Shown in pieces: positions 55,480 through 64,000 of a stretch of DNA of 64,000 nt (the first letter of the stretch is position 1; each line of letters starts with the position of its first letter). Under the pieces are notes generated by a model. That model had not been told where the DNA came from, did not search any database, and worked only from the letters and a program-made list of their open reading frames with translations. Position numbers and translations under genes: made by a program. This stretch comes from Portunus trituberculatus (lineage: Eukaryota; Arthropoda; Malacostraca; Decapoda; Portunidae), in NCBI RefSeq assembly GCF_017591435.1, contig NC_059304.1, positions 29,671,883-29,735,882 of the forward strand. The letters are read 5' to 3'.

Positions 55480-57231
55480 CAGGCAGAGATAAAACTAGCT
55501 AGAGCTGGGAGTAAAGATCCCAAAAATTATATAGTTATTACAAGGTCAGTGATAAAAGAAATAAGGATAGGATTGGACCACTCAGAAAAGATGGTGTAGT
55601 AGTGGATCAAAATGAAGACATAGTAGAATTATTGAATGAACAATTTTCTTCAGTATTTACTAGGAAAGAATAGGAAATCCTGTTACAAACAGTGCGACGA
55701 GTAGTTTAAGAGCTTTAGAAAATATTGATATAAAACCGGGAATTATTAGGAAATTTATTCTTGAACTAGACGATAGGAAAGCTAGTGGTCCTGATGAGCT
55801 ACATGCCAGAGTACTTAGGGAGGGTGTAGACAGTATTTCTGAAGCACTTAAGTTAATCTTTGAAAGATCACTTAGGTTTGCTGAGATACCTCAGGACTGG
55901 AAGTTAGCTAATGTTACTCCAATATTTAAAAAGGTAGGAAGGATGATGCGAATAATTATAGACCGATCAGTTTAACTAGTATAGTATGTAAGATACTAGA
56001 GAAAATCATTAAGGGTAGTATTTGGGAGCATTTAAATGAGAATAGATTAATTAGAGATACCCAACATGGCTTTAGATCAGGGAGGTCCTGTCTTACAAAT
56101 TTGCTCGATATCTTAGAATATATTACCAAGGAGTTAGATGATGGAAATAGCATAGATGTTATATATCTAGATTTTAGCAAGGCGTTTGATAAGGTACCGC
56201 ATAGGAGGCTAGTGTACAAATTGAGACTACATGGGATAGGGGGTAGGTTAGTTGATTGGATTAGTGAATGGCTTTCTGATAGGAAACAGAGAGTAGTATT
56301 AAATGGGGCAATGTCTGAGTGGAAGGAAGTGGTTAGTGGGTACCCCAAGGATCAGTGCTAGGACCTCTTCTTTTCTTGGTGTACATTAACGATTTAGATA
56401 TAGGAATTAGTAGCAAAGTATCAAAGTTTGCAGATGATACTAAGATAGCATGTGCAGTACAGGGTGAAAAGGACAATTACAGAATACAACGAGACCTGGA
56501 CAGGCTGATAGCATGGGCAGACAGGTGGCAGATGGAGTTTAATTCTAAAAGTGTCAGGTTATGCATTTAGGTAAAGACAACACAAACTTTAACTATGAGA
56601 TGGAGGGATGTTGGCTAGAGGCAGTAGAGGAAGGAAAGGATTTAGGAGTAGTGATAGACAGGACTATGAAATTTTCAAAGCAATGTTTAGAAGCAAGAAA
56701 TAGGGCAAATAGGATCCTGGGTTTTATAAATAGAAATGTTAGTTATAAAAGTAAGGAAGTGGTGCGTAGCTTATATAATTCCTATGTTAGGCCCCATTTA
56801 GAGTATTGCATACAGGCCTGGTCACCCCACTATAGGCAGGATATCAACATGTTAGAAGCAGTTCAGAGAAGAGCAACTAGGATGATACCAGCATTAAAGC
56901 GCCTGGAGTATAGAGATAGATTAAAGGAATTAAACATGTTTTCATTTGAGAGGAGATGTATAAGAGGGATATGATAGAGTTATTTAAAATGTTCTCAGAT
57001 ACAAACTACATAGATGTGAGATCTTTCTTTACCTTAGAGGAGGGAAATAGGACTAGAAATCATGGCAGGAAGATTAGAAAGCAAGGCTGCAGGTTAGATA
57101 TAAGAAAATATTTCTTTAGTCATAGGGTGGTAGACTTCTGGAATGCATTGCCAGAGACGGTTGTAAATAGCACTAGTTTGACAATGTTTAAAAACAGATT
57201 AGATAAGCACTTAAATTTATTAGATTTATAA
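55480..57231 (+). pseudogene. CR1 ORF2: reverse transcriptase
   Basis: RT motifs: KASGPDELHARVLREGVDSI, NYRPISLTSIVCKILEKI, QHGFRSGRSCLTNLLDILEY, YLDFSKAFDKVPHRRL, the PQGSV box broken at 56341 (one G missing relative to the copy at 31.2 kb), FADD at 56427-56438, KDLGVVIDRT, LEYCIQAWSPHYRQDINM, and the C-terminus FKNRLDKHLNLLDL. Stop codon at 57229-57231. Confidence 0.88.
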
Positions 57232-57510
57232 TTATGTATAGCACTGCATGATAGTTTTTATAAGAAATTTACTATAGTTAAACAAGACATGATCCCCATG
57301 TATGGGGACCACAAATTGTAGAGGATTTCGCTGCAGGACTTAGCCCTGTTAATGGGCCAAATATTTAGAATTAGTATATAATGTATTGTGTACTTGTAAG
57401 TGTATCTTTAAGTACTGATGACGAGGTCGCTGTGCGACTGATACAGGATAACCTAGATGGGCCCTGGTGGCCCTTTGTTATCCTATTATTTATGTTATGT
57501 TATGTTATGC

Positions 57511-57597
57511 GACAAAAGGCAAAGTGTTTTAAGGCTGTACGTGGTGGGATTCGAACCTACGCGTGGACGTCTGCCCGATCCCACGCTCACCATCTTA
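57511..57597 (-). repeat. tRNA-derived SINE, copy 2 (head part)
   Basis: Read on the minus strand: GATGGTGAGCGTGGGATCGG, then B box GGTTCGAATCCC and the tail CCTTAAAACACTTTGCC. It matches the SINE at 25540-25735. The CR1 tail joins it at 57509-57510, so CR1 landed in the SINE. The SINE's distal part is not found upstream of the CR1. Confidence 0.7.
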
Positions 57598-57625
57598 AGC
57601 GCGGTTCACATGAGGAATGTTTACC
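57598..57625 (+). other. PIF/Harbinger-like terminal sequence before the MADF gene
   Basis: TTAAGCGCGGTTCACATGAGG, with TTA just before AGCG, resembles the AAGCGGTGTCACAC terminus of the MITE at 26339 and the general PIF/Harbinger end. A matching right end was not found downstream to 64000. Weak, but it fits an origin of the MADF gene as a transposon accessory gene. Confidence 0.35.
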
Positions 57626-58261
57626 CATGATCCGGGAACAAGCTTTGGCTAAACTGTGATCCGGTTCAGCAAGTTCCCGGGATTTAAGGTTCCGTTCGGA
57701 TGGTGAACTTGCTGACGCTACGCGGGAACTCACGACTGGACGACGATTTGCTGCTTGCTCTCCTCGTGTGTTGACAAGTGTTTAAAATTATGGAGAACGA
57801 GTTATTGTGGCCCAGGAGTGTTATCAGATATTTGTGCGAACTGGTAGAAGGGCACAGATTCCTCTGGGACCCACAAAATGTGGACTATCCCAAGCATAAA
57901 CTCAGATTGAAAGTGTTTGGTGAGATAGCCCAGGAAATCAAGGCTCAATACCCTGCGATGACCACTTTGACTGCAGGTAAGGCTCCTTCACAGTATTTCT
58001 GTAATGTATATCATTTAAAGAGACGTTTAGGTACCCGTGCAGCCAAATATATAGATATAGGTATAATGATTAGCCAGCTTGAGTAGACGTATTAAGTACA
58101 TTGCACAATTAGGTATTGCATATAAAACTACTGTTTGGGCAGGCATTTTCTATCACAAATTTAAAAGTTCAAATGTTTTATATTTTCAAACGAAACTATA
58201 TTTATTCGGAAGATTTTGATGTGCTGTGAATGAAAACCTTAGATGTTTTGATCAAGATATC

Positions 58262-58300
58262 TCAACCAAACTTAACCTAACCTACCCTAACCTAACCTCC
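58262..58300. repeat. Interstitial TTAGG-type repeats in intron 1
   Basis: CCTAA units (CTTAACCTAACCTACCCTAACCTAACC) match the arthropod telomere repeat TTAGG in reverse. Further short clusters are at 58600-58650 (TTAGGTTAGG direction) and 58914-58960. All are short and imperfect. Confidence 0.7.
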
Positions 58301-59622
58301 TCAGAACTGCTACTAATTTTGGCAAATATTTACTTTGGAGGCAAAGCCATATACAGCAGTGTTGATATTTCCCTCAAATTTATTCTTCTAGACAAGCTTA
58401 GGCATAGTGGAACAACTGTGTTGGTCTGGGGACATGCTACTCAAGAGAAAGTTTTTAAACAAGAAGTGCTGAGATGAATTTTGAGTATTTTAGAGTGGTA
58501 AAACTGACTTGTATCTACTCCAGTCCACCTTGGCATTAATGTAAAATTTTCCTAAAACTGAACAGTATTGCTGGTGCCCAGCTGCTGGATGCAGATATAG
58601 TTAGGTTAGGTAAAATTTTGTTAGGTTAGGTTAGTTTAGCTAAGTTAGGTTGAAATGCTAGCAATGAGATAAAAATCAAGATTAAGATGGCCACTATCAC
58701 AAGACCAATAGGGAGGCATACTTTGCTAGCCAAGGGCCTGCACCACCCTGGACCAAAAACAAATATTTTTTTTGTAGGCAAGAATATTTCAATGTTGTGG
58801 CAGCCCTGATACACATACAGTAATGTGAAATTGGCAGTAAGCCGTCACAAAGCTTTCTTTAAACAATCCTCACTGATGACACATCTTGGGGAATGTATCC
58901 AATGACATAACTATCCTAACCTAACCTAACTTGTCATTCCTAATCCAGCCTAACCTAATAATCATTTGTGATGGAAAATGCATTCCAAAATGTGTACTTA
59001 CTAATATTTAGTTTTTATCACCCCCTGTGCACTAATTGCTGTAAAATTTCAGGGCACTTAGTATTTATTGTCTGTGCTAATTATGATGTCTAGTAATTTC
59101 ATATCAAATGAAACTCCACTCAAGGAAAATATACTAAACAATATCCTTAAAGAATATACATTTTACCAAAAGTTAGACTAGCTGTCATGAATAATGCAGC
59201 ATATACATACAACTGAATATGGAATTGATTTAATTGTTTTATTAAAAAAATATATTGCTCATTACAGATCAAGTTCGTGCTAAATTTAAGAAGCTGAAAG
59301 CATACTTTCTGCGAGAGCACAAATAGATACAGTCAGCACCAAGTGGCTCAGCAGGCAAGACACCTACAAAATGGGAATATTACGACTGCCTTGCATTCCT
59401 AGGTCCAAGTGAGGAGCTCGCAACAGAGGCATGCTGGTCGGGACCAACACACAAGGTATTTTATAGTGTGCTTCAAAACTCTGATTGGGGTGATAATGGT
59501 ACTATCATAAGATTTTCCTATAATAATTATGTAATGCCATAATAATATTTATAAGTTTCAATCACATAACGGTCCAATGGTTTACTCAGTTTTATTGCAA
59601 TCATAGGAAAACTTTTTTTTGG

Positions 59623-59629
<7 letters not shown>

Positions 59630-59654
<25 letters not shown>
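59630..59654. repeat. (CA)n microsatellite in intron 2
   Basis: About 25 bp of CA repeats. A similar tract lies at 61194-61218, downstream of the gene. Confidence 0.9.
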
Positions 59655-59756
59655 GAGCAGAAGCACACATCATCAAAAGTCATATGATCTAATTTATTCA
59701 TAAAACAGGATTAAAGAGAACATAATGTCAATGAGGATGGTTATTTGTGTATTTAG

Positions 59757-60235
59757 TATTCACCTAGTTGTATTTTATTACGGGAGGAGCCTATGCTCGT
59801 GCTGCCCGTCTCTGTATCTCACTTTGTCTAATTTTTTCTTTAAGTATTGACTTTGCACACACCGCCTCCTTATTCAGCCCATTTCAAATGTCTTATCACT
59901 CTATGAGGAAGCTGTTTTCATGAAGGACTCTTTGCCTCTGATTATCACCCTCATTGTTCTTCCAGTTAGAAAATCTTCCATCCACTCCAGCAATGTTCCT
60001 GTTATTCCCCGTCTATTTTCAATTTTTTTTTATTAAATTTTCTCATGTCTTTTTCTTATCCCAAAATACACTGTCAACCCATCTTGTGTTATGTCTATGA
60101 TTACAGAGCAAAAGTATATTAGGTTTGTTACACATGATCTTCCTTTCCTAAATCATTAATTATATTATTCTCTTCCAAATGCTTCTTGGTCCATCTTTCC
60201 TTGATCACATTTTCATAAATTTAAGCTATGGTACT
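59757..60235 (-). pseudogene. LINE RT 3'-end fragment in intron 2
   Basis: Read on the minus strand, broken frames give EWMEDFLTGRTMRVIIR-like RT text, then near the left end FKEKLDK-like LKEKLDKVRYRDG and a 3' end with ACAACTAGGTGAATAC, the signature end of the array LINE family. Heavily mutated, so old. Confidence 0.6.
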
Positions 60236-61041
60236 TTTTAATGACACCAGCCTTATTTGGACATGTCATACTGTAGGTTCGTTAGGAATTCAATAGAACA
60301 AATGATTTGGGGTGGAAAAATGTTTATAAACATTGCATTATCAGGATTAATTTAGGTGTGGTGAGCAGATTTACCATTTGTGTCTGTTGTGTTATCCTAC
60401 TGACTTTTTTTCCTTAACTTACAAAAATACAGTACTGTTACCAGTAATACAACATATTTTTTTTTCAACAGGAACCTTCATTACTCATGTCAGAATTTCC
60501 ACCTGAAGAGTCATCCATCTATTTAGTTGAAGAAGCCAGTATATGTGAGAGACTTGAGGAAACTGGTTTTGAAACAGACCAGATCAGTCATTCCACTGAA
60601 CAAGCCAAACAGGTGACTGCAAATGATCTTGCTGATGCCTTGAGGACATTCAGTAAGGAACACAACCCTGGGTCACTTATAAGTTCAGCTTCATCATCCC
60701 TTCTGACGACTCCATCATCATCTAGTCCAGTTTTGTCAGCAGCTGAAGGCCAGCCTAGGCATTTGTCTTCGAATGCCATGAAGAGGAAACGAGCCAAGGC
60801 ATATGATTCAGCACTAGAAGTTGCATTACAAATGAGTGCGCAAGAACCACTGACCCCTTCATTCTCCAAGTGTGTTGGGTCAATGATTGAAAATATCATA
60901 AATCTAGTTCCATCACACATGCAGTATGAACTTAGTTTTGCTATTTTGAATAGTGCTCAAAAGGTATATGAGGATTTTGTAAAAAAAAAAAAAAAAAAAA
61001 TTGTAATAACAGAACATTTTTTAGCATTTGTACATTTATAA

Positions 61042-61370
61042 CATTTTCTGTAATTATTGCATTCAGCTGATATTTTTGGTTAAGTAAAATAAGTCCATAA
61101 GGTTGTCTCTTTATTTCCTTGCCTCATATAATGTAATGCACTTGAAAAGTGTGCATAAACACTCTCCACCTCCTGCCACCCTCTACCCAAACTGACACAC
61201 ACACACACACACACACACGGGACACCGTCGATGGCGGATGTGGTCGCTGAGCTCCAGAGCAATCATCTCTAATTCTACAGTTACCATTGCCTAAGAGTAA
61301 CCAAGGTGGGAAAGGAGCTTGTAATGTTTGTCCCGTCTCCATATAGTCATGTTAACTGTTGATTAGCAAA
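61042..61370. other. Stretch without recognised gene
   Basis: Contains the 3' flank of the MADF gene, a (CA)n tract and no supported reading frame. No clear AATAAA directly after the stop was noted. Confidence 0.4.
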
Positions 61371-61446
61371 ATAATGTCCAGGGAAGGTGAATATAAACTG
61401 TAGCCTGCGTTTGAGCCATCAGCTGGTTTGTTTACATCTGCGCAAC

Positions 61447-62340
61447 ATGGCGGCCGTGAACTCGAAAGATGAATCAGACTTCACAGGATTTCAAGGAATA
61501 ATGTGAAGAAAATTCTGGAGTTGGAAGGTAAAATTGAAAAACTGTTTGAAAATTATGGGGGCCTGGAAACGAGTTATGACAATGTAATGAAAGAGTGTGC
61601 CGATATGAAGAAAGAAAATGAAGTACTGAAAGAGGAAGTTAAGCTAATTAAAGTGAATTGCGACAAATGTGGAGAATCTTTAGGAAAAGTGATGGAGAAG
61701 CAGGCTGAATGGAAAAAAAGTCAGGAAGTGGAAAGAAAGGAGGTAAATTACAAAGTTGCAAGTCTGGAAAAGGAAATCAAAGAGTCTGGGAGAAAACTTT
61801 GGGCCTTGCTGAAATTATAGATCAACAGATCATAGAAGAGAAGATTGCTGAGAAAGTGGTGAAGGTTATTAAGTCAAATGAGACATTGGTGAGGAAACTG
61901 TAGACAAAAGAGATGTGTGGTGATATTTGGTGTGGAGGAGGATAAGACACCGAGTAAAATGGAGAGAGAAAAACATAAAAAGGTGATAAATAATATCATT
62001 AATGTGGTGCAGGAGGAGGAAAAGACCTAGTACAAGAAATAGAGGACTTCCATAGAATTGGAAAGTTCACAGGAGAAGGTATGAGGCCAATAAGAATCAA
62101 ACTTAAGTCACAAAAGGATGTAGATGAATTGGTGGAGAAGTCATGGAGGCTAGCCCAGCAGGAAACAACAAGGAAGATTTGGTTGAGAAGAGATCTCGGT
62201 GAAAAGGAAAGAGAAATGTTAAATGAGTTGAGAAAGGAGGCTTTGAAAAAAATGAAGAGAGGACAGAAGAGGAGAAGAAAGAGTTTTTCTGGAGAATCTT
62301 GGATATGAGACTGAGGAAGTGGTTCATAACCCAGAAAAGT
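61447..62340 (+). pseudogene. Array LINE copy 7 ORF1
   Basis: Starts at ATG 61447 (MAAVNSKDESDFTGFQG), with a frameshift near 61500. A coiled coil follows: KKILELEGKIEKLFENYGG, MKKENEVLKEEVKLIKVN, a CDKCG pair, and VNYKVASLEKEIKESGRKL. Further on, VVIFGVEEDKTPSK, EDFHRIGKFTGEG and MRPIRIKLKSQKDVDEL give the RRM-like domain. Breaks lie near 61800, 61905 and 62025. Confidence 0.75.
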
Positions 62341-62374
62341 ACAGCAAGAAAGGACTAAAGAAACTTACGTATGA

Positions 62375-63220
62375 GCGGAATGTAATGTATTCCAACATAA
62401 ATGGAGTGATATCGGGATTTTAGAACTCAACGATTACTTGAGGGACAAGAACCCAGATATTGTGGGTCTTACTGAAACAAAACTGAGAGAGGAGAAGACC
62501 TGATGATGGTTGGAGAAGGAAATATAATGTTTGGAAAAGAAATAGAGTAGGTAAGATGGGAGGAGGAGTGATGTTGCTGGTTAAAAAGATATAAAGGTGG
62601 ATCAAGTGAAAGAAGGTATGGGAAAGGCAGAAGTGCTAAAGATCAGAGCAGAAACTAATGAAGGAAAAAGAGGCACTACATAGTGGTGTACGTACCACCT
62701 AAGACAAATGCATGGTCAGTACAGGAATATGAAGAAATGATAAGTGATACAGGAACATGTCTGGAAGAAATGTTGGGTGGCTGTGAACGAACTATAATGA
62801 TGGGAGATTTTAATTGTAAAGAGGTGTGTTGGGAGGACTGGTCAATGGAAGGATCAGAGACAACATGGGGAAATACACTATTGACACTGGCAATGGAAAA
62901 TGTGTTAACTCAGTGGGTCAAAGAAGATACTAGGTTTGGAGGAGAGGGAGCATCGTCAAGACTGGACTTGGTCTTTAGTACAGAGCCAATGGTCATTGAG
63001 GAGATGAGGGTGGAGTGCCCTTTAGCAAAGAGTGATCATGCAGTTTTGGAGTTCAAGGTGATAGATGAAGAGAAATCTAGAAGAAATGAAGAATATAAAG
63101 TGGGAAGATGGAATTATGCCAAGACAGATTTTGGAAACCTAAAGAAATTCTTTCAAGAGACAAATTGGATGAAATTCAAGAGTGCTAAGGAGCAAATGAA
63201 AAGTGGAAGGAATTTATAAA
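62375..63220 (+). pseudogene. Array LINE copy 7 endonuclease
   Basis: Broken start (VMYSNINGV, VGLTETKLRE), then an intact stretch from 62683: VYVPPKTNAWSVQEYEEM, IMMGDFNCKEVCWEDW, TQWVKEDTRFGGEGASSRLD, LVFSTEP and the catalytic SDH in LAKSDHAVLEF near 63030. It ends NYAKTDFGNLKKFFQETNW before the linker to RT. Confidence 0.82.
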
Positions 63221-63229
63221 AATATACAA

Positions 63230-64000
63230 AGAAGGTGAGAAAAATTTGTACCAATAAGACAACATAGAGAAGTTGGAAAGCAGGACTGGTTTAACGATAG
63301 ATGTGAAAAGGCTAGAACAAGAAAAGAGGATGCATGGAAGAGGTGGAGAAGGAAAAGACGGATTAAGCAGTGGGAAAGTTACAAAAGAGCAAGAAATGAA
63401 TATGTGTTGATTAGAAGAGAAGAAAGAAAGAAACAAGAAAAGGATATAATTGATAAATGTAAAGACCAACCAAGGCTTTTTACAGACATGTGAACAACAA
63501 CATCAAAAATAGAGAAAGTATTGAAAGTTTAGAAGTAAATGGAGTATGCAGTGAGGATCCCAGGAAATGGCAGAGGCTATGAATGGATGCTTTCGGAAGG
63601 TATTCACAAAGGAGACTGCTTTTGACAAACCACTGGTAATGGAACAGAAAGGGATTATGAAGGAGTTTCAAGTAACTGTGGAGGAGATCAAGAATATGAT
63701 GGGGAGTTTAGAAGTGAGAAAAGCTGTGGGACCTGATGGGGTATCAGGATGGATTTTAAGAGAATGCAGGGAGCAACTGGCAGAAAAAGTTTGTGAAGTA
63801 ATTGATGCCTCATTAAGGGAAGGTGTAGTGCCCCAAGACTGGAAAAGAGCTAACATTGTCCCAATTTATAAATCAGGTAACAAGAGAGACCCATTGAACT
63901 ATAGACCAGTGTCACTTACAAGTGTGGTAGCTAAGATGTGTGAGAGGGTGGTGAAGAATAGATGGACAGACTTCTTGGAGAAAAATGACATACTTTGTGA
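63230..64000 (+). pseudogene. Array LINE copy 7 reverse transcriptase, 5' part
   Basis: Linker with KAGLVNDRCEKARTRKEDAW-like text, then RT fingers: EIKNMMGSLEVRKAVGPDG, VSGWILRECREQLAEKV, VPQDWKRANIVPIYKSGNK, LNYRPVSLTSVVAKMCERV. The window ends before the catalytic FADD. Frame breaks near 63240 and 63565. Confidence 0.82.

Larger units (their letters stand above)
52860..57509 (+). mobile_element. CR1 LINE, near full length, with esterase-type ORF1
   Basis: About 4.65 kb: 5' leader, ORF1 (53183-54310), ORF2 with endonuclease and RT (about 54310-57231), 3' UTR and a (TTATG)n tail at 57489-57509. The RT half is nearly identical to the truncated copy at 30029-31776. The 3' end lies in a tRNA-derived SINE. 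Frame breaks are mostly single-base. The 5' border is approximate. Confidence 0.9.
57790..61041 (+). pseudogene. MADF/BESS-domain gene, three exons, one in-frame stop
   Basis: Exon 1 is 57790-57976 (donor GTAAGG), exon 2 is 59268-59455 (acceptor TTACAG, donor GTATTT), exon 3 is 60472-61041 (acceptor TTCAACAG). The splices keep one frame of 314 codons. Residues about 8-115 form a MADF domain, a Myb/SANT-like DNA-binding fold: VIRYLCELVEGHRFLWDP, then across the splice VRAKFKKLKAYFLREHK, then TKWEYYDCLAFLG. The C-terminal ENIINLVPSHMQYELSFAIL fits a BESS protein-interaction motif. The middle is Ser-rich with a basic KRKRAK. A TAG at 59324-59326 (codon 82), probably from CAG, interrupts it. It may be a host transcription regulator or the accessory protein of a PIF/Harbinger transposon. 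ATG 57790 is the first in frame. Confidence 0.75.
61370..64000 (+). mobile_element. Array LINE family, copy 7 (continues past window end)
   Basis: The 5' leader is at about 61370-61446, then ORF1, endonuclease and the start of RT up to the window end. Same domain order as the 38.5-kb copy, but protein sequence differs clearly, so it is another subfamily. The true length is unknown because the window ends in RT. Confidence 0.85.

Noticed and set aside
58262..58300. A true telomere end
   Set aside because: Only a few imperfect units in the middle of the window, in an intron, in both orientations.
59755..60235. An extra exon of the MADF gene in intron 2
   Set aside because: The sequence matches the minus-strand 3' end of the array LINE family, not a MADF protein part.

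Overview
This window is from an animal nuclear genome, most probably a decapod crustacean. The evidence is the mix of repeats: CR1-like, Jockey-clade and I-clade LINEs of arthropod type, Ty3 elements with an arthropod-style primer-binding site, Tigger/pogo, Tc1 and TTAA (piggyBac-like) elements, very long (TA)n, (CT)n, (GA)n and (CA)n tracts, and scattered TTAGG-type repeats. The species call is inference. There are no operons, rRNA genes or CRISPR arrays, and almost everything is a transposable element, mostly broken and nested.

Layout. 1-3.6 kb: Ty3 pol (protease, RT, RNase H, integrase; one frame break) with its 3' LTR. 3.6-6.9 kb: a second, decayed Ty3 element that starts at the same LTR and carries a piggyBac-like insertion in gag. 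6.9-12.3 kb: a Tc1-like transposase split by a near-intact Tigger element and followed by an internally deleted PHD-type CR1-like LINE. 12.66-16.0 kb: a poly(A)-tailed Jockey-clade LINE inserted in the endonuclease of another LINE. 16.9-20.4 kb: a Tigger deletion derivative containing a TTAA element, then another TTAA element. 21-25.7 kb: several TA-flanked DNA transposons, a solo LTR and a tRNA-derived SINE. 25.9-33.4 kb: a nest, LINE > SINE > pogo-like > PIF-like > (TA)n, MITE and Tigger > CR1. 33.5-43.2 kb: a head-to-tail array of one LINE family, with one full-length copy at 38.5-42.6 kb. 44.1-45.5 kb: a dead Tc1. 48-52.8 kb: an I-clade LINE with RNase H (minus strand). 52.85-57.5 kb: an almost full-length CR1 whose ORF1 carries an SGNH esterase. 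57.8-61.0 kb: a three-exon MADF/BESS gene. 61.4 kb to the end: another copy of the array LINE.

The only feature that looks like a spliced cellular-type gene is the MADF/BESS gene. It has consensus splice sites and a single in-frame TAG. Part of the frame damage in the youngest LINEs consists of single-base indels in homopolymers, so some breaks may be consensus errors rather than biology. I see no clearly new biological system. The most interesting items are the MADF/BESS gene next to a PIF/Harbinger-like terminus, the near-intact Tigger inside a Tc1 transposase, the esterase-bearing CR1 with a near-identical second copy, and the depth of the 26-33 kb nest.
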